Below, in pieces: positions 22,911 through 30,507 of a stretch of 32,757 bases of DNA; position 1 is the first letter of the stretch; each line of letters begins with the position of its first letter. The stretch covers positions 1 through 32,757 of the forward strand of contig SXTU01000097.1 of the NCBI GenBank assembly GCA_005791875.1. The letters are read 5' to 3'. The notes below the pieces were generated by a model. It was not told the DNA's origin and did not search any database. It saw nothing but the letters and a program-made list of their open reading frames with translations. The translations under genes were made by a program, and so were the position numbers. Source of the DNA: Verrucomicrobiales bacterium (GTDB taxonomy: Bacteria > Verrucomicrobiota > Verrucomicrobiia > Limisphaerales > SXTU01).

Positions 22911-25346
22911 ATGTTCGTTCGTCCTCACTCCTTCAACCACCGCGCGGCCTGGGTCGCGGCGGCATTTCTGGGCGTCGTCGCCTCGGCCTCCGCCGCTGCG
23001 CCGGACTTCAAGGGCACGGCCGTCGCCTTCATGAAGAAGCACTGCTACGAGTGCCACGGCGGGAAGACGACGAAGGCCGACCTCGACCTCACGAAGTTCA
23101 AGGACGACACGAACATCCTGAAGGAGCACAAGCACTGGAAGAGCGTCCTTCAGCAGGTCAACTCCGGCGAGATGCCGCCAAAGAAGAAGCCGCAGCCGAC
23201 GCCGCAGGAACTGACCAGCTTCAACAGCGCCATCGAAAACTCCTTCACCCTCGCCGAAAAGAAAACCAAGCCCGACCCCGGCCGCGTCACGCTCCGCCGC
23301 CTCAACCGCACCGAGTATTACAACACCGTCCGCGACCTCCTCTACGTGGACTTCAACCCCACGGAGGATTTCCCCGCCGACGACATCGGCCACGGCTTCG
23401 ACAACATCGGCGACGTGCTCACGCTTTCGCCGCTGCTGATGGAGCGCTACATGAGCGCCGCGGAGGCAATCGCGCAGCGAGTAATCGTGGCGGAGGTGAC
23501 CAAACCCTCCAGTCGCTCCCTCTCGGGCCGCTATCTCCAGCCGAACAACGCCCAGACTCCGCAGGGCCGCTACCGACCGATGGACCCCGCTGCAACCGCC
23601 GCCGTGGATGCCGGGCCTTTCGCCGCGCCAGGCGACTACATGAAGTTCTCCGCAGACGGCGACTTCATGTTTCGGGCGACCCTCTACGCGGAAGCCAAAG
23701 GACCATCGCCGGTAAAAGTCGCCCTGTTCATCACGGGCGCGGCGTTGCCCGCCAAGTCAAGTGACGCAGAGGTGGAACAGCTCGCCGGCGCAGCGCTCGC
23801 GTCCATGAAGCCAATCCAAATCCTGAAGACTTTCGAGATCACAGCGCGCGACGCATCCAAGCCCCAGCGCATCGAGGTGCCCGTCAACCGCATTGGCGAC
23901 ATCAACCGCGCCGGCATCGCCGTCATCAAGCCCCCCGCCGGCGAGCCGCTGCCGAAGCTCTTCATCGAGCAGCTTTCCAGCGAAGGCCCTATGGAGACGC
24001 GCCCCGCGGCCCAACTCAAGATTCTCGCCTGCACACCTGGCAAGCCCCAGGCCGAGCAGACCCGCGAGGTGCTCACCCGCCTGCTCACCCGCGCTTACCG
24101 TCGCCCGGGAACCAAGAGCGAGATCGAGGCTGTCGCGAAAATCGTGGAGCAGTCCGTCGCCGCTGGCCGCAAGTGGGAGGGCGGCATGCAACTCGCCCTC
24201 ACGGCCGTCCTCTGCTCGCCGAAGTTCCTCTTCCGCGTCGAACTGGACTCCCTGCCGCGCTATCCGAGCGCGCATCCGATTGACGAATACCAGCTCGCGT
24301 CGCGCCTGAGCTACTTCCTCTGGAGCACGATGCCCGACGAGGAGTTGCACGCCCTCGCTGCGAAGAACCAGCTCACCCCAAATCTCGATGCGCAAGTCCG
24401 CCGCATGTTGAAGGACCCTAAGGCCGAGTCGCTCACGCAGAACTTCGCGATGCAATGGCTTCAGTTGGAGCGGCTCAAGACTTTCGCGCCGGACAACAAA
24501 CTTTTCCCCGGCTTCGACGAGCGCCTGCGCCGCGCGATGCTCCGCGAGACGGAACTCTTCTTCGGCGAAATCGTCCGCGAGGACCGCAGCGTGCTGGACC
24601 TCATTGACGCGGACTTCACTTACGTGAACGAGCCGCTCGCGCGCCACTACGGCCTCACCAGCGGCGGCCCGCAGTCCGGCCGTGGACGCGGCGGCAACCC
24701 CGGGCGTGGAGACTTCAACCGCGTAACGCTCACCGGCAAGGAGCGCGGCGGCCTGCTCACCCACGCCAGCATCCTCACCGTCACATCGAACCCCACGCGC
24801 ACCTCGCCCGTGAAGCGCGGCAAGTGGGTGCTGGAACAAATCCTCGGCACACCCCCGCCCCCGCCCCCGCCGAACGTCCCCGAGCTGGAGGCCCAGGGCA
24901 AACTCACCGGCACACTCCGTCAACGCATGGAGCAGCACCGCGAGAACCCGAGCTGCGCTGGCTGCCACAAGCAGATGGACGCGCTGGGCTTCGCCTTCGA
25001 GAACTTCGACGCCATCGGTCGCTTCCGCGCCAAGACGGACGAAGGCCCCATTGACCCCTCCGGCACGCTGCCCGACGGCAAGTCGTTCCAAGGTCCGGCG
25101 GAGCTGAAGGCCATCCTCAAGGGCAAGCAGGAGCTGGTCGTGCGCAACCTCGCCGAGAAGCTCCTGACTTACGGCATCGGGCGCGGCCTGGAGTTTTACG
25201 ACAACCGGTCGCTCAACCAAATCTGCGATCAGACCGCGCGCGCCGACCACAAGTTCTTCGCCCTGATCACCGCCATCGTGAAGAGCGACCCCTTCCGCCT
25301 GCGCCGGGGGATGGAGCAGGTGAAGCAGCAAGAGGAAGCGAAGTAG
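22911..25346 (+). CDS. secreted DUF1587/DUF1592/DUF1588/DUF1585 cytochrome c-type protein
   Basis: This 811-residue exported protein has a signal peptide (residues 1-29, ending ASASAAA). A planctomycete-type cytochrome c module with the heme motif CYECH (near 45-49) and the distal GEMPPKKKP Met region follows. Next is DUF1587 (RVTLRRLNRTEYYNTVRDLL... DDIGHGFDNIGDVL, about 125-190), then DUF1595/DUF1592-type regions (RLLTRAYRRPG; LASRLSYFLWSTMPDEEL), DUF1588 (GGLLTHASILTVTSNPTRTSPVKRGKWV, with a second CAGCH heme-type motif near 680-684) and DUF1585 at the end. These proteins occur in Planctomycetes and Verrucomicrobia, commonly next to a DUF1552 gene, which is missing here. A Gly/Arg-rich insert (SGRGRGGNPGRGD, near residue 590) is unusual. 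Role unknown; redox or polysaccharide breakdown has been suggested for the family. Confidence 0.9.
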   Translation: MFVRPHSFNHRAAWVAAAFLGVVASASAAAPDFKGTAVAFMKKHCYECHGGKTTKADLDLTKFKDDTNILKEHKHWKSVLQQVNSGEMPPKKKPQPTPQELTSFNSAIENSFTLAEKKTKPDPGRVTLRRLNRTEYYNTVRDLLYVDFNPTEDFPADDIGHGFDNIGDVLTLSPLLMERYMSAAEAIAQRVIVAEVTKPSSRSLSGRYLQPNNAQTPQGRYRPMDPAATAAVDAGPFAAPGDYMKFSADGDFMFRATLYAEAKGPSPVKVALFITGAALPAKSSDAEVEQLAGAALASMKPIQILKTFEITARDASKPQRIEVPVNRIGDINRAGIAVIKPPAGEPLPKLFIEQLSSEGPMETRPAAQLKILACTPGKPQAEQTREVLTRLLTRAYRRPGTKSEIEAVAKIVEQSVAAGRKWEGGMQLALTAVLCSPKFLFRVELDSLPRYPSAHPIDEYQLASRLSYFLWSTMPDEELHALAAKNQLTPNLDAQVRRMLKDPKAESLTQNFAMQWLQLERLKTFAPDNKLFPGFDERLRRAMLRETELFFGEIVREDRSVLDLIDADFTYVNEPLARHYGLTSGGPQSGRGRGGNPGRGDFNRVTLTGKERGGLLTHASILTVTSNPTRTSPVKRGKWVLEQILGTPPPPPPPNVPELEAQGKLTGTLRQRMEQHRENPSCAGCHKQMDALGFAFENFDAIGRFRAKTDEGPIDPSGTLPDGKSFQGPAELKAILKGKQELVVRNLAEKLLTYGIGRGLEFYDNRSLNQICDQTARADHKFFALITAIVKSDPFRLRRGMEQVKQQEEAK

Positions 25347-25434
25347 CCCGGGACCTAGCTGGTCAGGGTTTGCGATTGAACCCGGCGGCGTTCGATGCGT
25401 AAGCTCGCCGCCAGTTCCAAGCATCAGCCCATCC

Positions 25435-26331
25435 ATGAAATCGCCCGCTCTCGCTCTCGCCCTGTTCGTCGCCGCTGTCTCGCTGTCGGCCCAGCCGAAG
25501 GAGGGGTTTCCGCTCTGGCCAAAGGACACGCCCGGCACGCTCGGCACCGACCCGGTGAAGGACATTCCCACGCTCACGCCGTTTTTCCCCGCACCGGACA
25601 AGGCCACGGGCGCGTCCGTCGTCATCTGCCCCGGCGGCGGTTATGGCGGGCTGGCGTCGCACGAAGGCCGGGATTATGCGCTGTGGCTGAACGCACACGG
25701 CATCGCGGGGTTTGTGCTCAAATATCGCCTCGGCTCCGCCGGCTACCGGCATCCCGTGATGATGGGCGACGTGAACCGCGCGGTGCGTTACGTGCGCGCG
25801 CACGCGGCGGACTGGAAGCTCGACGCCAAGCGCATCGGCGTGATGGGCAGCAGCGCGGGGGGCCATCTCGCGTCCACGGCGGTGACGCATAACGACGCGG
25901 GCAAACCGGACGCGACGGACCCGATTGAGCGTGCCAGCAGCCGGCCCGACCTCGGAATCCTTTGCTACCCGGTCATCTCGATGGGCGTGAACACGCACAA
26001 CGGCTCGAAGAACAACCTGCTTGGCAAGGAGCCGCCGCCTGAGCTGGTGAAGCTGATGTCGAATGAACTCCATGTCACCAAGAGCACACCGCCGTGCTTC
26101 ATCTGGCACACGTGGGAAGACAAGGGCGTGAAGATCGAGAACGCGATGGAGTTCGCCGCGGCGTTGCAGCGCAACGGGGTGCCGTTCGACCTGCACGTTT
26201 ATCAGAAGGGGCCGCACGGCATCGGCCTCGGGGTGAAGGGCTGGGAGCCGGAGAAGACGCCGCTGGCCGCGCTGCACCCGTGGACGCACGACCTGGCTGT
26301 GTGGCTGAAGGTTCAGGGCTTCACGAAATGA
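25435..26331 (+). CDS. secreted alpha/beta hydrolase (BD-FAE / acetyl-xylan-esterase-like)
   Basis: The 298-residue protein has a short signal peptide (MKSPALALALFVAAVSLSA). The oxyanion-hole motif is PGGGYGGL (HGGG-like, near 65-72) and the nucleophile elbow is GSSAGGHLA (near 137-145, G-x-S-x-G). A probable acid, TWEDKGV (near 225), and catalytic His in GPHGIGLG (near 261) complete the triad. The overall pattern matches BD-FAE/xylan esterase family enzymes that remove acyl groups from plant polysaccharides. This fits the carbohydrate-degrading lifestyle of the group, but the substrate is inferred only from family. It is 88 bases downstream of the DUF1592-type gene on the same strand. Confidence 0.85.
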   Translation: MKSPALALALFVAAVSLSAQPKEGFPLWPKDTPGTLGTDPVKDIPTLTPFFPAPDKATGASVVICPGGGYGGLASHEGRDYALWLNAHGIAGFVLKYRLGSAGYRHPVMMGDVNRAVRYVRAHAADWKLDAKRIGVMGSSAGGHLASTAVTHNDAGKPDATDPIERASSRPDLGILCYPVISMGVNTHNGSKNNLLGKEPPPELVKLMSNELHVTKSTPPCFIWHTWEDKGVKIENAMEFAAALQRNGVPFDLHVYQKGPHGIGLGVKGWEPEKTPLAALHPWTHDLAVWLKVQGFTK

Positions 26332-26347
26332 GCCGCAGGAGAAACAC

Positions 26348-26362
26348 TTGGGGTAAGCCCCT
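26348..26362. promoter_or_regulatory. short GGGG-TAAG-CCCC palindrome in the leader of the phosphorelay cluster
   Basis: TTGGGGTAAGCCCCT lies about 100 bases before the first gene of the cluster, in a 133-base gap. A 4-bp GC stem with a 4-base loop is all that can be shown. It could be an operator or a chance palindrome. Confidence 0.2.
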
Positions 26363-26464
26363 AGCCCATTTTCAGTTTGAAAGCACGGACAGCACAACGG
26401 ACAATGCGCGGACGATGACGGGAGCCGGTGGTCGCAACCGCCGCTCCGCCACCTCAAAAGACCC

Positions 26465-27562
26465 ATGGCAAAAGTCCTAATCGTTGACGACGACGCGCAG
26501 CTTCGCTCGACCATCCAGATGGTTCTCAAGTTGAAGGGCTACGAGGTGATTGACGCCGACAACGGCGTGACCGCCCTCAAACTCGCGCGCGCCGCCCTGC
26601 CCGACCTAGTCATCAGCGACATCAACATGCCGCAGGCCGACGGCTACGCCGCGCTGGCCGAGCTGCGCAAGGACCCGACCACCGCCGCCATCCCGCTCAT
26701 CCTGATGACGGGCGAGTCGAATGCCGCCGGGATGCGCAAGGGCATGGAGCTTGGCGCGGATGATTTCCTGAGCAAGCCCTTCGGGATGAACGCGCTGCTC
26801 AAGGCCGTCGAGGCGCGCCTCAAGAAGCAGGACGTGGTGAAGCAGACGGCGGAGAAGCGGCTCGCCGAGCTGCGAGCGAACCTCAGCCTGATGCTGCCGC
26901 ACGAGTTGAACACGCCGCTGGTGGGCATCCTCGGCTACGGCGAGATCATCAGCACGTGCGCGGCCTCGCTCCAGCCCGCCGAGCTGGCGGAGATGGGCAA
27001 GAGCATCCTTGAGTCCGGCCAGCGGCTCCAGCGGCTCATCCAAAACTTCCTCATCTATTCGCAGCTCGAGCTGCTGCGCGCTGACGACAAGGAGATCGCC
27101 GCCATGCGCACCAAGCGCGTGCAGGACGTGAACGAGACCCTCACGCTCGTCGCCCGCACGAAGGCGCAGTCGGCCAGACGGCTCAACGACCTGCGCGCCG
27201 AGATTTGCCATGGCAGCGTGGCCTGCGCCGAGGACCTCCTGAGCAAGATCGTCGAGGAGATTCTCAGCAACGCGTTCAAGTTCTCCAAGCCCGGCACTCC
27301 CGTGAAATTCTCCGTGGTGCCCGAGGGCAAGATGTTAAAGATCGCGATCACCGACCAGGGCCGCGGCATGAAGCCCGAATACATAAACAGCATCGCCGCC
27401 TACGTGCAGTTCGACCGCCGCCAGCACGAGCAACAGGGCAGCGGCCTGGGCTTGATAATCGCGAAGAGGCTGATCGAGCTGCATGGCGGCACGCTCACGC
27501 TGGAAAGCTCCGAGACCACCGGCACCACCGCCTCCATCCGGCTCCCCGTGCCTCCCGCCTGA
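26465..27562 (+). CDS. hybrid response regulator-histidine kinase (REC-DHp-HATPase)
   Basis: The 365-residue cytoplasmic protein has a complete receiver domain first: acidic DDD (8-10), phospho-acceptor Asp52 (ISDINMP), Thr82 and Lys104 (LSKPFG). A DHp domain follows with classical H-box PHELNTPLVGILGYGE (His146). The HATPase domain has N-box EEILSNAFKFS, G1 DQGRGM and G2 GSGLGLIIAKRLIELHGG. It has no sensor or membrane part, so the receiver is probably its input: it is activated by, or passes phosphate to, another protein. It is followed 20 bases later by the first REC-Hpt-REC gene, and all three genes point the same way with short gaps, which supports a phosphorelay operon. Confidence 0.93.
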   Translation: MAKVLIVDDDAQLRSTIQMVLKLKGYEVIDADNGVTALKLARAALPDLVISDINMPQADGYAALAELRKDPTTAAIPLILMTGESNAAGMRKGMELGADDFLSKPFGMNALLKAVEARLKKQDVVKQTAEKRLAELRANLSLMLPHELNTPLVGILGYGEIISTCAASLQPAELAEMGKSILESGQRLQRLIQNFLIYSQLELLRADDKEIAAMRTKRVQDVNETLTLVARTKAQSARRLNDLRAEICHGSVACAEDLLSKIVEEILSNAFKFSKPGTPVKFSVVPEGKMLKIAITDQGRGMKPEYINSIAAYVQFDRRQHEQQGSGLGLIIAKRLIELHGGTLTLESSETTGTTASIRLPVPPA

Positions 27563-27582
27563 GCCGCCGGTCCTATCGTCTC

Positions 27583-28686
27583 ATGTCCACGGGCAAGAAA
27601 ATCCTCATCGTCTTAGACGACGTGATCATTGCGGACCTCTATCAGCGGAAGTTCGCCACCGAGGGGTTCGCCGTTGAGCTGGCGGGGGACGGCGGCACCG
27701 CGATTGAGGCGCTCAAGTCCCTTCGGCCCGACGTGGTCCTCCTTGATCTCCAGCTCCCGCAGGTCAACGGCATCGAGGTCCTGAAATTCATCCGCGCCAC
27801 CCCGGAGTTGCAGACCCTGCCAGTCATCGTCTTCCCCAACGCCTACCTCGGCAGCCTTGTGCAATCTGCGTGGAAGGCCGGCGCGAACAAGTGCCTCACC
27901 AAGGCCATCTGCACGCCGCGCCAGGTCGTGGACGTGGCGCGGCTGACCCTCGCCGAGGCGCAGGCGAAATCCGTTGCCGATCCCGCCGCAGCCGCGACAG
28001 CGCCCGTCCCGGAGCTGGCCGTGGAATGTGCTCCGCCGCTCACCGCTGCTGAATCCGAGCGCGACGCCCCATTCCAAGGCGAGGTGCGCCGGCAGTTCAT
28101 GCACGCCTCGCCGCAGATGCTCGTGGACGTGCGGCAGCGCTTGCAGGCCGTCGTCAAAAGCGAGGCGGACGCGGCGTATCTGCGCTGGCTGGAGGAGCGC
28201 GCGCAGTTGCTCCGCGAGATGTATCGCATGCTGCACTCGCTCACCGGCAAAGCAGGTCTGGCCGGCTTCAAGCAGGTCGCCCAGCTTTCCAGCGCGCTCG
28301 AAGCCTTCCTCCGCGAGCTGCACGAAGCGCCACAAAACGCGAACTCCTCCTCGCTCCGCACGTTTGCGCACGCGATGGATTTCCTCTCGCGCCTGCTCGA
28401 GATCGAAGGCCAGACCGAGCACGATCCCGGCACCGTCCCCCTCGCGCTCATCGTGGACGACGAGGTCTTCTCGCGCCGCTCGATCATCTCCGGCCTGGAG
28501 AAGGCCGCATCGCCTACGTCAGCCTGGACAATCCCATCGAGGCCCTCGAAATGCTCCAGCGCCAGCGCTTCGACCTGGTGTTACTCGACATTGACATGCC
28601 GGAGATGGACGGCTTCACGCTCTGCCAGAAACTACGGCAACTCCCCGACTACGCGCGCACGCCGGTCGTGTTCGTCACGGGGTTGA
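27583..28686 (+). CDS. REC-Hpt response regulator, first copy; second receiver broken by frameshift
   Basis: As read, 367 residues. Receiver 1 (residues 1-120) has acidic LDD (11-13), Asp55 and Lys107, but the conserved switch Thr/Ser is Pro85 (VIVFPNAYLG; the paralogue has VVVFTNSYLG). An Ala/Pro-rich linker of about 40 residues follows, then an Hpt domain with MLHSLTGKAGLAG (His218). Receiver 2 starts correctly with LALIVDDEVFSRRSIISGLEK and then loses frame at about 28505. The correct sequence continues in another frame and returns to the original frame near 28710 (see next entry). It is a tandem duplicate of the gene at 28912-30507, sharing a nearly identical DNA stretch around 27869-27920. 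ATG 27583 was chosen; no Shine-Dalgarno site. Confidence 0.85.
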   Translation: MSTGKKILIVLDDVIIADLYQRKFATEGFAVELAGDGGTAIEALKSLRPDVVLLDLQLPQVNGIEVLKFIRATPELQTLPVIVFPNAYLGSLVQSAWKAGANKCLTKAICTPRQVVDVARLTLAEAQAKSVADPAAAATAPVPELAVECAPPLTAAESERDAPFQGEVRRQFMHASPQMLVDVRQRLQAVVKSEADAAYLRWLEERAQLLREMYRMLHSLTGKAGLAGFKQVAQLSSALEAFLRELHEAPQNANSSSLRTFAHAMDFLSRLLEIEGQTEHDPGTVPLALIVDDEVFSRRSIISGLEKAASPTSAWTIPSRPSKCSSASASTWCYSTLTCRRWTASRSARNYGNSPTTRARRSCSSRG

Positions 28687-28839
28687 ATGACTTCCAGATG
28701 CGCGCGCTCCTCGCTGGCGGACGGCAGCGACATTATTGCCAAGCCGTTTCTGCCAATTGAACTCGCTGTGAAATCCCTCACGCACATGTATAAGGCCCGC
28801 CTGCTGCCGACAGACAAGGCCGCCACCGCGCCGGCCTGA
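28504..28839 (+). pseudogene. frameshifted remainder of the second receiver of the REC-Hpt-REC gene
   Basis: Alignment by eye with the downstream paralogue shows the missing receiver in two other frame segments. From 28507 to about 28714 it reads RIAYVSLDNPIEALEM... FDLVLLDIDMPEMDGF... PVVFVTGLND. From about 28715 to 28839 it reads SSLADGSDIIAKPFLPIELA...KARLLPTDKAATAPA and stops at TGA 28837-28839. Equal spacing to the paralogue requires a 1-base loss in AAGGC(C)CGC at about 28505 and a 2-base loss in the GCGCGC run at about 28705-28713. The two deletions add up to one codon. Either a real gene in decay or sequence errors at slippage-prone tracts. Confidence 0.85.
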
Positions 28840-28911
28840 AATCGCCCCCAAACCTTTGCCAACCCCTCCCCGCCAACCGAGACTCGCGGCCCTCGAAGCC
28901 CTCTTGAACCG

Positions 28912-30507
28912 ATGAAAAAAGTCCTCATCGTCGAAGACGACGCCATCATCGCCAACATCTACCAGCGCAAGCTCCAGATGGATGGCTTCCAAGTCCAGCA
29001 CGCCGCCGACGGCGAACTGGCCATGGAGATGATCAAGTGCAACCTCCCCACCATCGTCCTGCTGGACCTCCAACTCCCCAAGGCCAACGGCATCGAGGTG
29101 CTCAAGTTCATCCGCAGCCGTGAGGAGTCCAAGACGCTGCCCGTCGTCGTCTTCACCAACTCCTACCTCGGCACGCTCGTCCAGTCCGCGTGGAAGGCCG
29201 GCGCGAACAAATGCCTCACCAAGGCCATCTGCACGCCCAAGCAGGTCTCCGATGTCCTCAAGGCCACGCTCGCCGGTGAGGACTCCGGCGGCGGCCCGCC
29301 GCCCGCAGCTGCCCGGTCCATCGTCATGCCTCGCGCGGCCGCCTCAGCTCCCGCCGCCCCCGCATCCGCCGATGGTCCGATCAAGATGGCAAGCATGGCG
29401 CCGGCCCCCGCCGCGAAGACCGAGGAAACTCCGCTTCTCTCCGGCTTGCTGAAGATGACTTCGCAGCCGAAGCCCTCGGGTCGCGCGCCGCAATTGCCAA
29501 AGACCATCGCCCCGGCCCCCAAGCCTGCCGGGGACATCCCGTTGAAACTCGCCGGCGACAGCGCCCCCATCGCGATGAATCTCGCGCCCGAGGCACCCAA
29601 GTCGGCCGGAGGAGCCATCTCGATGCCCGGCTCCGGGGCGATCAAGATGGAAGGTTTTGGATTGCCCGGCGCGACCGCGAAGCCCGCCGGGCCCGCCGAG
29701 GCCTACGACGCGCCGAGCGAGCACACGTTGCTCCAGGTGGAGGAAAACTTTCAGCACGAGCTGCGGCGCGACTTCGCGGAGAATCTTCCGCAGTCCATCG
29801 TCTTCCTGCGCCAGCGCCTCCAGACCTTCGTCAAGAACGAGAACGACACATCGAACCTCCGGTATGTGGAGGACCGCAGCGCGATCCTCTTCGACATGTA
29901 TCGCAAGACGCACTCGCTCACCAGCGGCGCGGGCGTCGCCGGATGCGCCGGCATCGCCCGGCTCTCCGCGGCGTTCGAGGCGCTGCTCACAGAGCTTTAC
30001 GAGAACCCCAGGAGCATCAACCCCTCCACCATCCGCACGCTCGCGCACACCGTGGATTTCCTTGCCCAAGCCGCGAACGACGTGGACACCACCGAGGCCA
30101 TCAGCCTCGCGGACGTGAGCGTGCTCGTCGTGGACGACGAGGCGCTCTCCCGCAAGGCCGTCATGCGCGGCCTGGGAAAAGCGGAGCTGAAGGCCATGGA
30201 CGTGGCCGACCCTGGCGCGGCCTTCGACCAGTGCAAGAAGCAGAACTTCGACCTCATCTTCCTGGACATTGATATGCCCGGAATGAACGGCTACGACCTC
30301 TGCAAACAAATCCGGTTGCAGCCGCAGCACGCGAAGACTCCCGTCGTCTTCGTCACCGGCCTCACGGACTTCGCCAGCCGCGCCAAGTCCACCATCAGCG
30401 GCGGCAACGACCTCATCGGGAAACCCTTCCTCATCATCGAGCTGGCCGTGAAAGCCCTCACCTTCCTGATGAAGGCGAAGTATAAGCCCGCCCCCAAGCC
30501 CGCTTAA
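28912..30507 (+). CDS. REC-Hpt-REC phosphorelay response regulator, second (intact) copy
   Basis: The 531-residue protein has receiver 1 (residues 1-120; EDD 8-10, Asp52, Thr82, Lys104). A long Ala/Pro/Gly-rich linker (about 125-260) contains repeated G-x-I-x-M elements. An Hpt four-helix region (about 270-390) has KTHSLTSGAGVAG, with His334 as the likely phospho-histidine. Receiver 2 (about 405-525) has VVDDE, Asp452 (FLDIDMP), Thr (VVFVTG) and Lys in IGKPFL. There is no DNA-binding or enzymatic output domain, so it probably shuttles phosphate Asp-His-Asp within one chain or between partners. It is the intact paralogue of the gene just upstream. It overlaps convergent bioD by 4 bases at the stop codons. 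The gene starts at ATG 28912 without a Shine-Dalgarno site. Confidence 0.93.
   Translation: MKKVLIVEDDAIIANIYQRKLQMDGFQVQHAADGELAMEMIKCNLPTIVLLDLQLPKANGIEVLKFIRSREESKTLPVVVFTNSYLGTLVQSAWKAGANKCLTKAICTPKQVSDVLKATLAGEDSGGGPPPAAARSIVMPRAAASAPAAPASADGPIKMASMAPAPAAKTEETPLLSGLLKMTSQPKPSGRAPQLPKTIAPAPKPAGDIPLKLAGDSAPIAMNLAPEAPKSAGGAISMPGSGAIKMEGFGLPGATAKPAGPAEAYDAPSEHTLLQVEENFQHELRRDFAENLPQSIVFLRQRLQTFVKNENDTSNLRYVEDRSAILFDMYRKTHSLTSGAGVAGCAGIARLSAAFEALLTELYENPRSINPSTIRTLAHTVDFLAQAANDVDTTEAISLADVSVLVVDDEALSRKAVMRGLGKAELKAMDVADPGAAFDQCKKQNFDLIFLDIDMPGMNGYDLCKQIRLQPQHAKTPVVFVTGLTDFASRAKSTISGGNDLIGKPFLIIELAVKALTFLMKAKYKPAPKPA

Noticed and set aside
23757-25625. 622-codon minus-strand open frame
   Set aside because: Antisense to the DUF1592-type gene and runs into the hydrolase start; no recognisable domain.
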